From assembly GCA_021773645.1 (NCBI GenBank), contig JAJFJU010000015.1, positions 62,001 through 126,000 of the forward strand: a stretch of 64,000 nt of DNA, given 5' to 3'. The DNA comes from Gammaproteobacteria bacterium (lineage in GTDB: Bacteria > Pseudomonadota > Gammaproteobacteria > HK1). The notes beneath the pieces were generated by a model. That model had not been told where the DNA came from. It saw nothing but the letters and a program-made list of their open reading frames with translations, and searched no databases. The position numbers were made by a program, and so were the translations under genes. Shown piece after piece: positions 18,583-27,784 of the stretch. Numbering within the stretch: the first letter of the stretch is position 1; the number at the start of each line of letters is the position of its first letter.

Positions 18583-19644
18583 TTACTGCAGTCGTGTTGT
18601 TCCCACCAGTGCATCAGCCTGTATCGACAGCGCAGCCAGCTCGCCGAAGTGCGCATAAAAGGCATCCACACAATCCGGGTCGAACTGTTTGCCGCGTTGG
18701 GATAGTAGATAGTTCACTGCGCTTTGATGTGACCAGGCGTCCTTGTAGGGGCGTGCCGAGATCAGGGCGTCATAAACATCGGCTACTGCCACGATGCGTG
18801 CGGGCAGGGGGATCTCTTCGCCAGCTAGCCCTTCTGGATAACCTTTTCCGTTGTAGCTTTCGTGATGATAATGGGCAATGACGGCCCCCATCTGCAGGCA
18901 TTCAGAAGGGCTTTCGCGCAGAATCTCATAGCCAATGTGGGCATGGGTTTGCATCAGTGTGCGTTCTGATTCATCCAGTTTGCCAGGTTTTAATAACACC
19001 TGATCGGGAATGCCGACCTTGCCGATATCGTGCATGGGGGCTGCTTGTTCGAGAATGTCACATTCAGATTCAGACAGCCCCAGGCTCTCCGCCAGTACTC
19101 GTGCATAGCGGGCCATGCGCACCACATGTTTGCCGGTACCTTCATCCCGATATTCACCGGCACGGGCGAGGCGCAGTAGAATTTCGTTTTCGTGTTCCCA
19201 CAAGCGTCGCGCAGCGCGACGGGTCTCCATCGCCAGCCGCAGGCCTTCCGCCTCCAGCGCCCCCTGAAAGCGAGTCATCCGTAGCAAATTGGTGCAGCGG
19301 CTATGACAGGCCATCGGATCTATGGGTTTGGAGAGAAAATCCGTTACCCCGCCCTCAAGAGCACGGTAGTGGACAAAGCGTTCCCGCCTTGAGGTCAGCA
19401 ATAACACGGGGGTATGGCGATAAGCGGGCAAGCGGCGCAGCCGGCGGGTGCTCTCTATGCCATCCATGAAGGGGGTGTTGTAGTTGTTTAACACCAGAGC
19501 AGCGGTGTGTAGGCGGGCCCAGTTCAAGGCTTGATGTGGGCTGGTAAAGCTTTCGATGCGTAGCGCTTCGGGTAGCTCGGCCAATACCTTGTGTAGTACA
19601 GCAAGCTGCGCTGGGTTGTCGTCAATGATTAATACGCGGGTCAT
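18583..19644 (-). CDS. Receiver-HD-GYP protein (c-di-GMP phosphodiesterase type) with Asn in place of the phospho-Asp
   Basis: 353 residues from the ATG at 19644 (MTRVLIIDD), which has AGGA upstream; the frame opens 14 codons earlier. The receiver keeps the acidic pair IIDD, Thr in LLLTS and Lys in LSKPID, but the phospho-acceptor position reads VLNNYNTPFMDG, so Asp is replaced by Asn (residue 54). A linker helix leads to the HD-GYP domain with HVVRMARYARVLAESLG, MHDIGKVGIPDQVLLKPG and HHESYNGKGYPEGL, all catalytic residues present. It should hydrolyse c-di-GMP, with output not set by ordinary phosphorylation. Confidence 0.92.
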   Translation of the reverse strand: MTRVLIIDDNPAQLAVLHKVLAELPEALRIESFTSPHQALNWARLHTAALVLNNYNTPFMDGIESTRRLRRLPAYRHTPVLLLTSRRERFVHYRALEGGVTDFLSKPIDPMACHSRCTNLLRMTRFQGALEAEGLRLAMETRRAARRLWEHENEILLRLARAGEYRDEGTGKHVVRMARYARVLAESLGLSESECDILEQAAPMHDIGKVGIPDQVLLKPGKLDESERTLMQTHAHIGYEILRESPSECLQMGAVIAHYHHESYNGKGYPEGLAGEEIPLPARIVAVADVYDALISARPYKDAWSHQSAVNYLLSQRGKQFDPDCVDAFYAHFGELAALSIQADALVGTTRLQ

Positions 19645-20131
19645 GGATGCATTCCTGAGCTGCTTGTTTAAAGGGTCGGCATCCATCCCGACGTTCTAAT
19701 AGAGAGCGAGGTGAGCCCACCTGCTCCATTCTTTTGCCAAATTAATTGATGTGACAATCTTAAGTATTATTTTAGATAAATTCTACATCTATATGTTATT
19801 TAATGCTTTTAATGTGAACATGAGGATTTTATGCAAAAAAATGGGGTGTTCTCAGCATGGAGATATAACCGAGTATTTTTCTAAAGTTTCTCCTGCGTTG
19901 GCCGATTACTTGAACATTACAGGCATATTTGTATAGATAGCTTGCGAGTAACGCCTACAAACACTTTCGCCCCAACCCTGCGAAAGCCCTGATGGAAAGT
20001 TTAGAAATAAGCGCAATAACATCGGAACAAGGATGTTTGTTTCAGTTTTAACGGACGCGCCCATTTCTGCCATAGGCCCCGCCCCCGCCTAGCTTTATTT
20101 CATTTGTCTTGTTGTTGCGTAGGGGGGGTAT
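19645..20131. other. Intergenic region with a short AT-rich island
   Basis: About 490 bases between the divergent HD-GYP and GGDEF-EAL genes. The part from roughly 19740 to 19930 is clearly AT-rich compared with flanking DNA. It holds a GTG-started 61-codon frame (19751-19936) and an ATG-started 17-codon frame (19831-19884) with GAGG five bases upstream, neither convincing as a gene. A seven-pair stem CTTTCGC/GCGAAAG lies at 19964-19986 with no T run. Confidence 0.35.
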
Positions 20132-22678
20132 ATGGACGTTGAAATTGCCAAGTTGAGCGTGCGGGCCAAGCGGGAGACAGCACCCACCAATGGTACGGAG
20201 GCACAGGCCTTTCAGCATCAGCTTACCGGGGATAGCGTGGCTTTATGGCGCATCCTGGAGGTCATCGCCGATGCTATTTTTATTATCGGCCCAGCCGGCC
20301 GAATCCTGCTAGCCAACCAATCCGCGATCGATCTTTTTGGCTATACGCGTGAGGAACTCCTCGGCCAACCGGTGGAGGTACTGATACCGGAGTCGGCACG
20401 CAAGGGCCATCAAGCCCATAGAAAAGCCTATGCAAAGGATCCCGCGTTTCGCCCGATGGGCGCGGATCTCGATCTGAAGGGTTTACGCAAAGATGGTAGT
20501 CAATTCCCCTTAGACATCCAATTGTCGCCACTAGAAATGGCCTTGGGTTCTGCGGTTGTTGTCACTATTCGCGACATTACTCTGCGGCGGAAAGCGCAGC
20601 AGACGATGATGGAAAATGAGCAGCGTTTGCGTGCGGTGGTGGATAATTTCCCCTGTGAAATTCACCTGAAGGATACCGAGCAGCGCTATCTGATGGTCAA
20701 TCGGGCCTTTGAGCGGACCTTTGATGTACGTTCAGAGGATGTTTTGGGTAAAAAACCGGTGGAGGTGCTGTCCCCGGAGATGGCATCAATCTGCCGTGTC
20801 CATGATCAACAAATCCTCAATGGGGTCGCGCGCGTCTTTCAGGAGGATGAGCGCCACGATCAGGACGGTATACGCACCCTGTTGACCACTAAATTCCCTA
20901 TCCTCGACAGTGAGGGCAAGGTTAGTGGCATTGGTGGCATTGCCCAGGATATTAGCGAGCGCAAGCGCTTTGAAAGAGCGCTGCGCCAAGGCGAGCGGCG
21001 TTACCACGACCTCTACGACAATCTGCCGGACATCTATTTTTTGGTCAATCTGGATGGACGTGTCAGCGCCATCAATCGATATGGGGTGGAGGCGCTAAAA
21101 CTCTCGATGCCCGAAGTGGTGGGTCGACAAATATGGGACCTAGTCTGCAATTCGGACCGAGCAGACTTTAAGGTGGCCATTAACGGCGTGCACCGCGGCA
21201 TTGAGACGGTGCTGGAACAAAAATTTCGCTATCGCGGCATAGAGGGCAAAAAACGCTGGATGCATGCCCGTATATGGCTGCCCGTGCATGGTGAGCAGAG
21301 CCTGCACGTGGTGTGGCGGGATATTACCGAGGCACAAGAACTCGCGCACGAGCTAGAACATCAGGCCAGCCACGATGGCCTTACCGGGCTGGTCAATCGG
21401 CGTGAATTTGAGGTGCGCTTGGGCCGAGCCCTGAAAAGCGTGGGCAATGCCCGCCCGGGGCACGCGCTGTGTTACCTGGATCTGGATCAATTCAAGGTGA
21501 TCAACGATACCTGCGGCCATCTCGCAGGGGATGAGATGTTACAGGTGGTGGGGCAATTGCTGGATGCCCGACTACGTCAGCGCGATACTCTGGCCCGCTT
21601 GGGCGGCGATGAATTTGGCATTTTGATGGAGCATTGCTCGCTGGACCGGGCCTATGAGGTGATGGACGAGATACGCCATCTCATCGAAGAACATTCCTTC
21701 GAATGGCAGGGCAATGCCTTTCGCCTGGGAATCAGTATAGGTGTGGTGCCGCTCACCGATGAAACCGATAGTGTGGCAGCGGCCATGAGTGCCGCCGACA
21801 GTGCCTGCTATTCCGCCAAGGAAGCGGGTCGCCACCGCATTCAGGTTTATGGGGCGCGTGATGCCGAACTAATACAACGCCAGGAGGAGATGGAGTGGGT
21901 GGCGCGCATTAATAGGGCCCTGGATGATGATCGGCTGGAACTCTACTATCAGGCGATTGTTCCGGTGGATTGGAGCGAGCCAGATGAGGTGGCCGATGAG
22001 GGGGCGCACTACGAGTTATTGGTGCGTATGACCCTGGGAAATGGAGACGTCGCCCCACCCGGGCTCTTCCTTCCCGCGGCAGAGCGCTATCATTTAATCG
22101 GCCGGATTGACCGGCGTGTATTGACCAAGGCGCTCGATTGGCTGGTGGCGCATCCGCAATTATGGTCCGGAATAGCCCAAATAGGGGCCAATCTCTCGGG
22201 CCAATCTTTGGGTGATCCACGCTTTTTAGAGTTTGCTGTTGAGCGCATCAAGGCTAGCGGCATCCCGGCGGAGAAACTCTGTTTTGAGATCACTGAAACC
22301 GCTGCCATCGCCAATCTGGAACATGCCAATCGTTTCATTGCCCAGATGAAGGCCTTGGGCTGCTGCTTTGCCCTGGATGACTTTGGTAGCGGACTGTCCT
22401 CCTTTGCCTACCTCAAGACTTTGCCGGTAGATTATCTGAAAATAGATGGCTTGTTTGTTAAGGATATTGTTGATGATCCGATCAATTATGCGCTGGTCTC
22501 GTCTATCAATGACATCGGTCAGGTGATGGGGAAAAAGACCATCGCGGAGTTCGTGGAGAATCAGGAGATCCTGGATAAACTGCTGGAAGTGGGGGTGGAT
22601 TATGCCCAGGGATATCACCTGGGACGGCCGCAACCACTGGATGGTTTGGGGCAGGGTGGGAATAAAAAAGGGGCTTAA
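20132..22678 (+). CDS. PAS-PAS-PAS-GGDEF-EAL c-di-GMP signalling protein
   Basis: 848 residues. Three PAS domains follow one another: roughly 30-150 (IADAIFIIGPAGRILLANQ), 160-285 (VVDNFPCEIHLKDTEQRYLM) and 290-405 (LYDNLPDIYFLVNLDGRVSAI). The GGDEF domain (about 410-575) has ARLGGDEFGIL and an RQRD inhibitory-site match five residues upstream, so it could make c-di-GMP. The EAL domain (595-840) has YELLVRM for EAL, FEITET, LDDFGSG, LKIDG and AEFVEN, so hydrolysis looks possible. No membrane segment is seen, so input is cytosolic. It lies five bases before the kinase gene, suggesting one unit. Confidence 0.95.
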   Translation: MDVEIAKLSVRAKRETAPTNGTEAQAFQHQLTGDSVALWRILEVIADAIFIIGPAGRILLANQSAIDLFGYTREELLGQPVEVLIPESARKGHQAHRKAYAKDPAFRPMGADLDLKGLRKDGSQFPLDIQLSPLEMALGSAVVVTIRDITLRRKAQQTMMENEQRLRAVVDNFPCEIHLKDTEQRYLMVNRAFERTFDVRSEDVLGKKPVEVLSPEMASICRVHDQQILNGVARVFQEDERHDQDGIRTLLTTKFPILDSEGKVSGIGGIAQDISERKRFERALRQGERRYHDLYDNLPDIYFLVNLDGRVSAINRYGVEALKLSMPEVVGRQIWDLVCNSDRADFKVAINGVHRGIETVLEQKFRYRGIEGKKRWMHARIWLPVHGEQSLHVVWRDITEAQELAHELEHQASHDGLTGLVNRREFEVRLGRALKSVGNARPGHALCYLDLDQFKVINDTCGHLAGDEMLQVVGQLLDARLRQRDTLARLGGDEFGILMEHCSLDRAYEVMDEIRHLIEEHSFEWQGNAFRLGISIGVVPLTDETDSVAAAMSAADSACYSAKEAGRHRIQVYGARDAELIQRQEEMEWVARINRALDDDRLELYYQAIVPVDWSEPDEVADEGAHYELLVRMTLGNGDVAPPGLFLPAAERYHLIGRIDRRVLTKALDWLVAHPQLWSGIAQIGANLSGQSLGDPRFLEFAVERIKASGIPAEKLCFEITETAAIANLEHANRFIAQMKALGCCFALDDFGSGLSSFAYLKTLPVDYLKIDGLFVKDIVDDPINYALVSSINDIGQVMGKKTIAEFVENQEILDKLLEVGVDYAQGYHLGRPQPLDGLGQGGNKKGA

Positions 22679-22683
22679 CATCA

Positions 22684-23922
22684 GTGGCTTATAAAGGATT
22701 CATTAAGCGCATCTTTCCGGTCGGCGAAGGTTTCTCCGTAGTATTTACGCTGTTTTTTCTGGCGGGCATCCTAACTGTACTCGGTGAGTTTCTTCACTTT
22801 CCCTACCATGAATGGTTTCTCGTTGCCTACATGTTGCTGTTGTACGGTGGACTAGCATGGGAGGCGCGACAGCGTAGAAAGGCTCAACGTAGCTTGATAC
22901 GTAGAGAACGCATTTTCCGTGCCTTTACGGAAAATATAGACGACGTGGTGTGGGTCACTAATAGCACAGGAGACGTGCTCAAATATGTCAGCCCGTCATT
23001 TGAGGCGGTTTGGGGTATCAAGTCGGCTGATTTATACCAAAACCCCATGTTATGGCTAGAGGCCATAGTCGCTGAAGATCGCGTGCGCATACGCCGTGAG
23101 ATGGTCCCTGCCCAGGCAGGTGAGCGCGTTATGTTGCGCTATCGTATTACCCGGCCCGATGGAGAAGTGCGCTGGATCTGCGATCATATGGTTCCGGTTT
23201 TCAATAAGGCCGGTGAGGTGTATCAAATAACCGGCATCGCTCGGGATATTAGCGCTAGAGTGAGGGCAGATACCCAACGGGAGGCGCTATTTGCGTCCCA
23301 GCGTAATGCTCTGGTGAGTGAGCTTCATCATCGCATGAAGAATAATCTGCAAGGCACGTTGGGGTTGCTGGAGCGGCAGAAGGAGCTTTCACCGGAGCTT
23401 TCATTGCCACTTTCCCGCACTATGGCTCAGATTCAGGCGCTGGCTATCGCTCACGGGCTGATAGCAACGGATGAGGATCAACGACCTCAGGTGTGCCCCA
23501 TGGTGGAGTCTATTATCGGTAATGTGCAGCAGCTTTTTGGCAATCGCATTCCCATTGCTGAGTCATGCGCATGCGTCCCCCATCTGCGTTTGTTGGAAGG
23601 AGAGGCGGCAGGTGTGGCCCTCATCATCAATGAATTACTGTTCAATGCGGTGAAACATGCGTCTGATGGCAAGGTTAACGTGGCTATGGGAGCGGGGCCT
23701 GGGGTGGAATCCATCAGCATAGAAGTTACAAATAATGGCCATTTGCCGGAGGCATTTGATTTCGCTAGCGGTATAGGTTGTGGCGTTGGGCTGCGCCTGA
23801 TTCAGGCCTTGATGCCGAGCAGGGGCATTAACCTTGAGTTCTCCTCCGCGGGAAACAAGGTGGTTACCTCATTATTGCTATACCCACCAGTACTTGAATT
23901 GCAACAGATGAAAGTCGCTTAA
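22684..23922 (+). CDS. Membrane PAS sensor histidine kinase, HisKA_2 family
   Basis: 412 residues with a GTG start five bases after the GGDEF-EAL stop. Two N-terminal membrane helices lie at about residues 18-60 with a short loop. A PAS domain (85-190) includes VWVTNSTGDVLKYVSPSFEAVWG and ends ITGIARDISAR. The phospho-acceptor region reads ELHHRMKNNLQGTLGLLERQ, the HisKA_2 signature found in HWE-like kinases, followed by N-box LIINELLFNAVKHA and GIGCGVGLRLIQ. Such kinases often pair with receiver-ANTAR proteins, as in EutW-EutV, and one follows directly. Confidence 0.93.
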   Translation: MAYKGFIKRIFPVGEGFSVVFTLFFLAGILTVLGEFLHFPYHEWFLVAYMLLLYGGLAWEARQRRKAQRSLIRRERIFRAFTENIDDVVWVTNSTGDVLKYVSPSFEAVWGIKSADLYQNPMLWLEAIVAEDRVRIRREMVPAQAGERVMLRYRITRPDGEVRWICDHMVPVFNKAGEVYQITGIARDISARVRADTQREALFASQRNALVSELHHRMKNNLQGTLGLLERQKELSPELSLPLSRTMAQIQALAIAHGLIATDEDQRPQVCPMVESIIGNVQQLFGNRIPIAESCACVPHLRLLEGEAAGVALIINELLFNAVKHASDGKVNVAMGAGPGVESISIEVTNNGHLPEAFDFASGIGCGVGLRLIQALMPSRGINLEFSSAGNKVVTSLLLYPPVLELQQMKVA

Positions 23923-24057
23923 CGGGCTAGCATCTCCTCAGTTTTACCGCTATGTTTTGATCCAGGCAGGATGCCCTCAATACTCGTACTGAGCGGTTGG
24001 CCCTAATTTTGGTCGACTGGAGCGGAGAATAAGAAATTTTGTGAGGGGGAGTCGCTT

Positions 24058-24675
24058 GTGGATAGGCGAAGTTTATTAGTCGTAGACGATGACCGCTTGA
24101 TTTTGGCGACCTTGAGTGAAGGTTTGCTGGAGGCGGGTTTTGAAGTGCTGCAAGCGGACAACGGCAAGGTGGCGCTCGAATTAGTCCAGCAGCGCAGTGT
24201 GGACTTGGCCTTACTCGACATGCGTATGCCCGGCCTCTCCGGTCTGGATGTGGCCAAATTGCTGTGGGAAGAACACCTGATTCCCAGCGTCTTTCTCTCC
24301 GCCTATAACGAAGATGAGCTGGTTGGGAATGCCATCGGCCAGCAGGGGGTGTTGGGATATCTGGTTAAACCCATGGGGGTGAGTCAAATCCTGCCTACTC
24401 TGGAGTCGGCGCTGGTGCAGGCCCGTGAGCAGAAACAGCTGCGAACCTCGGTAGACAACCTGAGTTGCGCCGTGACCCAGACTCGGGATACCAGTGTGGC
24501 TATCGGCATACTTATGGAGCGTTTGGGGATTCCGCGGGATCAGGCCTTCGGGATGCTACGTACTCAGGCGCGTTCCCGGCGTTGCAAGATTGCGCTGCTG
24601 GCAACGCAATTGGTGGACGCTACTGCCACCATGAATGCGTTGCAGCTACAGGGGCAGGGGAACAAAGCTTCTTAG
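24058..24675 (+). CDS. Response regulator with C-terminal ANTAR RNA-binding domain
   Basis: 205 residues from a GTG with GAGGGGGAG upstream. The receiver (1-120) has VVDDD, phospho-Asp54 in ALLDMRMPG and YLVKPMG. A coiled linker leads to an ANTAR domain at about 140-200: TRDTSVAIGILMERLGIPRDQAFGMLRTQARSRRCKIALLA. ANTAR regulators bind paired hexaloop hairpins in nascent RNA and prevent termination. The upstream HisKA_2 kinase is the likely partner. Which transcripts it controls is not evident. Confidence 0.92.
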   Translation: MDRRSLLVVDDDRLILATLSEGLLEAGFEVLQADNGKVALELVQQRSVDLALLDMRMPGLSGLDVAKLLWEEHLIPSVFLSAYNEDELVGNAIGQQGVLGYLVKPMGVSQILPTLESALVQAREQKQLRTSVDNLSCAVTQTRDTSVAIGILMERLGIPRDQAFGMLRTQARSRRCKIALLATQLVDATATMNALQLQGQGNKAS

Positions 24676-24705
24676 GTTGGCGGTATTGCGCTTCGCTATG
24701 GCCTG

Positions 24706-25818
24706 TTAGCCGCCACAGGAAAAACGCATGAGTGCGGCGGGAATGTCTAGCAATGGTACTTCTTGTTGTACCGCCCCACGGGCGACGGCTACCGCCGGCA
24801 TGCCATGAACAATGCAGCTGGGGCCATCCTGGGCGATGGTTTGAGCGCCCACATCAAACATTTCCTTTAAGCCATTAGCGCCATCATCGCCCATGCCGGT
24901 CATGATGATGCCGAGCGCATGTTTACCCGCCAGCTTGGCCATGGAGCGAAACAACACATCTACCGAGGGACGATGACGACTCACCGGCGGGCCATCCTTG
25001 ATCGCCACGCGAGGATTAACACCGATATTGCCCAGTAGAAGATGACGCCCACCGGGGGCGATGAGCACCCGCCCGGGGAGGACTGCATCACCGTCCTCCG
25101 CTTCTTTGACGTCCACCTTGCACAAACTATTCAGGCGTTCGGCAAAGGCTCGGGTAAATTTTTCCGGCATATGCTGAACCACTAGGATTGGGGGTGCATT
25201 GGCGGGCAGGGCAGGAAGTACCGATTCCAGCGCCTGGGTACCCCCGGTTGAGGTGCCAATAGCCACCAGACGGCCGACGATAGGATTTGTACGTGTGACG
25301 GCGGATTTAGCTTGAGTGACCACAGGTTTTGTAGCTGCCCTTGCCGGCTGTTTCGATGGTAGGGGGCGGCGTTGTGGGCGCGGTGCCGCGCTGCTGCGTA
25401 CCGCTCCCATATTGGCCTGCGCCGCGGCCCGCACGGCGTGAATGAGCAAACGGGATTTTTCGGTTAGCCCTTCCCTTAGCTGTGCTTTGGGTTTGGCAAC
25501 TACTTCGAGGGCACCGTAGGAAAGTGCCTTGAGGCTGGTGCTTGAACCCTTCTCGGTCAGGGTGGAGCACATCACCACCGGGGTAGGGTGCTCAGCCATG
25601 ATTTTTTTCAGGAAGCTGAGCCCGTCCATACGCGGCATTTCCACGTCCAGAACGATTACCTCGGGCCATGCCTTTTCCATGCGGGCAAGGGCAAAGATGG
25701 GGTCTTGAGCGGTGCCGATAACCTCGATCTCACCACTGGATTCGAGGATGCTTTTAACCACGGTGCGAACCGTAGCGGAGTCGTCGACGATGAACGCCTT
25801 TATTTTTTTTCTGGCCAC
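24706..25818 (-). CDS. cheB: Chemotaxis response regulator protein-glutamate methylesterase CheB
   Basis: 370 residues. The receiver carries VLDVEMPRMDG. A variable Pro/Arg/Ala-rich linker (about 135-180) leads to the methylesterase with the catalytic Ser in GTSTGGTQAL, His in VVQHMPEKFT and Asp in GMGDDGANGLKE. It demethylates and deamidates MCP glutamates and glutamines when phosphorylated by CheA. The GTG start overlaps the cheD stop by one base (TAGTG). It is the last gene of the operon. Confidence 0.96.
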   Translation of the reverse strand: MARKKIKAFIVDDSATVRTVVKSILESSGEIEVIGTAQDPIFALARMEKAWPEVIVLDVEMPRMDGLSFLKKIMAEHPTPVVMCSTLTEKGSSTSLKALSYGALEVVAKPKAQLREGLTEKSRLLIHAVRAAAQANMGAVRSSAAPRPQRRPLPSKQPARAATKPVVTQAKSAVTRTNPIVGRLVAIGTSTGGTQALESVLPALPANAPPILVVQHMPEKFTRAFAERLNSLCKVDVKEAEDGDAVLPGRVLIAPGGRHLLLGNIGVNPRVAIKDGPPVSRHRPSVDVLFRSMAKLAGKHALGIIMTGMGDDGANGLKEMFDVGAQTIAQDGPSCIVHGMPAVAVARGAVQQEVPLLDIPAALMRFSCGG

Positions 25819-26333
25819 TACATGACTCCGTTTATGCTCGACGGTTGTTTGCCGTTGATAAGTTGATGACGTACCCAGACATCGCCGTTGCTGATGTCAT
25901 AGACCACCCGCCGTGCCCCAGTTTCACCGACATCGGCGACCATAATTAGCACCCCCTCCTGCATGAGCAAGTTGAAGGCGGCCTCGGCGTTGCGTTCCCC
26001 CACGGTGTCGTCTCCATTTCCCCCCCGGAGCTGGCTCATGTCACCGCCGCCAAATATTTTAGCCTGATAGTCTTTCAGTTGCGTGCCATGGGCCAGTGCC
26101 GAGCGCTTAAAGAGTTCAATGGCCTCATCGGCATAGCGGCCATCGGGGGAGGCATTGTTTGTCGGTTGCGGGCGGGCAGGCAAGACAAAATGACACATGC
26201 CACCGAGCTTTCGCTGCGGATGCCATAAAGTGATGGCAATGCAAGAACCGAGCAGCGTATGCACATGAGTGCCAGCACTGCCAAAGTGAATATCACCCGG
26301 GTGAAGAAAAACCTTTTGCTCGGCCTGTTCCAT
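25818..26333 (-). CDS. cheD: Chemoreceptor glutamine deamidase CheD
   Basis: 171 residues. The catalytic Cys and His are in LLGSCIAITLWHP and GGMCHFVLP, and KIFGGGDM is typical. CheD deamidates MCP glutamines and in Bacillus partners with CheC. No cheC is present here. It lies between cheR and cheB, so all receptor-modifying enzymes are encoded together. Confidence 0.95.
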   Translation of the reverse strand: MEQAEQKVFLHPGDIHFGSAGTHVHTLLGSCIAITLWHPQRKLGGMCHFVLPARPQPTNNASPDGRYADEAIELFKRSALAHGTQLKDYQAKIFGGGDMSQLRGGNGDDTVGERNAEAAFNLLMQEGVLIMVADVGETGARRVVYDISNGDVWVRHQLINGKQPSSINGVM

Positions 26334-26346
26334 AGCGCGTCCCTCG

Positions 26347-27189
26347 CTACTTCTTCTTGTAGGTGCTAGAACCGAGTGTTTCTAGCCCGGCATCGATTTC
26401 CTTGAGTGATTCGGAGTGGCCGACGAATAGTAAGCCACCGGGTTTCAGCACGCTCACCATGCGCTTGATCACCTCAGCCTTGGTTTTCGGATTGAAGTAA
26501 ATAAGGACATTGCGCAGGAAGATCACGTCAAAGGGGCCTAGCGGGGGCAGGCCACTATTGAGATTAACCTGAATAAAACGCACCTGCTGGCGCAGGCTGC
26601 GATCAATTAGCAAGGTGCCCTCGTGCGGACCGGTGCCACAGAGACAGTATTTCTTGAGATAGTCACGCGGAATACCGTCGGTGCGCTGCAAGGAATAATG
26701 GCCAGTACGTGCCGCGGAGAGTACCCGGGTGCTGATGTCCGAACCGAGGATTTCCCAGCGGTTGCTGCCCAGAGCATCTTCTAACAGCATGGCGAGGCTA
26801 TAGGCTTCTTCTCCACTGGAGCTGGCGGCACTCCATACCTTGAGTTTTCCGGTTACTTTGGTATTGCCTACGTAGTCACGCAGGGTATCGAAGTGAGTGG
26901 GTTCCCTAAAAAAATAGGTTTCATTGGTGGTGAGCAGATCAAGCATGATCTGCCGTTCTGCCGGATGGGCACCGCTGGTTACCAGATCATAATAGGCGCG
27001 GTAAGAATCCAGTTTGTGGTGGCGTAAACGTTTGCCAAGACGGGCGGTTACCAATACCTGTTTATGATCGGTGAGATCGATACCCAGGGCATCAAAGATA
27101 TAGCTGCGGATCAGCTGGTATTCCCGATCGGAAATATTTTCCCCCAGGGTGCCAGTGATGGGGGGAGGTATAGGTGCTGGAGTATCCAT
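26347..27189 (-). CDS. cheR: Chemotaxis protein methyltransferase CheR
   Basis: 280 residues. An N-terminal helical domain binds receptors. The SAM-binding domain follows with KVWSAASSSGEEAYSLAMLL, ILGSDISTRVLSAARTGHY, FDVIFLRNVLIYF and LKPGGLLFVGHSESL. It methylates MCP glutamates. Both neighbouring MCPs end in HFKRF, which fits the general CheR-tether pattern. Confidence 0.96.
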   Translation of the reverse strand: MDTPAPIPPPITGTLGENISDREYQLIRSYIFDALGIDLTDHKQVLVTARLGKRLRHHKLDSYRAYYDLVTSGAHPAERQIMLDLLTTNETYFFREPTHFDTLRDYVGNTKVTGKLKVWSAASSSGEEAYSLAMLLEDALGSNRWEILGSDISTRVLSAARTGHYSLQRTDGIPRDYLKKYCLCGTGPHEGTLLIDRSLRQQVRFIQVNLNSGLPPLGPFDVIFLRNVLIYFNPKTKAEVIKRMVSVLKPGGLLFVGHSESLKEIDAGLETLGSSTYKKK

Positions 27190-27209
27190 CCGTGGGGCAG
27201 GCCTTATGG

Positions 27210-27773
27210 TCAGAGTGTTTCTGAAACGCGTTCATCGGTGGGGGCGACTAAATCCGATTCCGCCTGTTGCAGGGCTTTGACCGCCGACAGCTCGGCGATG
27301 GAGAGCACGTGCTTTACATCCAGCAGAATCAGAAAGACCTCGTCGACCTTGCCCATGCCGGAGATAAAGTCAGCACGAATCTTGGCACCAAAGGTGGGCG
27401 GTGCGGCGATATCTTCCGAGGCGATATCCAGCACCTCATGCACCTGATCGACGATGATGCCAACTTCACTGCCGCTGTCCTCATCGGCTATCTCAATGAT
27501 GACGATGCTGGTGCGTTTAGTGGGTGGATTGGCTTCGAGGCCAAAGCGCAGGGAGAGGTTGATTACCGGCACCACCGCACCGCGCAGATTAATTACCCCA
27601 GCTATGAAGTCCGGCATCATTGGCACGGCGGTAATGCTGCCGTGTTCGATGATCTCCCGAATATCGAGGATCTCGATACCGTAGTTGTCCTCCGCCAGTT
27701 GAAAGGTGAGGAATTGGCGGATAGCCGCTACCCCGGTATCCGGGGCGCTTTCGCTGATTGCTTGCTGTGCCAT
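27210..27773 (-). CDS. cheW: Chemotaxis coupling protein CheW, copy 1
   Basis: 187 residues from the ATG at 27773 (MAQQAIS). It has the CheW fold sequence [49 protein letters not shown] and [12 protein letters not shown]. CheW links receptors to CheA. From about residue 25 to 165 it is nearly identical to copy 2, at DNA as well as protein level. The preceding MCP stop lies just inside its ribosome site, implying coupling. Confidence 0.95.
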   Translation of the reverse strand: MAQQAISESAPDTGVAAIRQFLTFQLAEDNYGIEILDIREIIEHGSITAVPMMPDFIAGVINLRGAVVPVINLSLRFGLEANPPTKRTSIVIIEIADEDSGSEVGIIVDQVHEVLDIASEDIAAPPTFGAKIRADFISGMGKVDEVFLILLDVKHVLSIAELSAVKALQQAESDLVAPTDERVSETL

Positions 27774-27784
27774 GGTTGCTTGCC

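Noticed and set aside
23923-24057. Possible ANTAR target hairpins before the receiver-ANTAR gene
   Set aside because: CTCAATACTCGTACTGAG can fold, but a six-base loop would have C rather than G at position 4, and no second hairpin or terminator follows.
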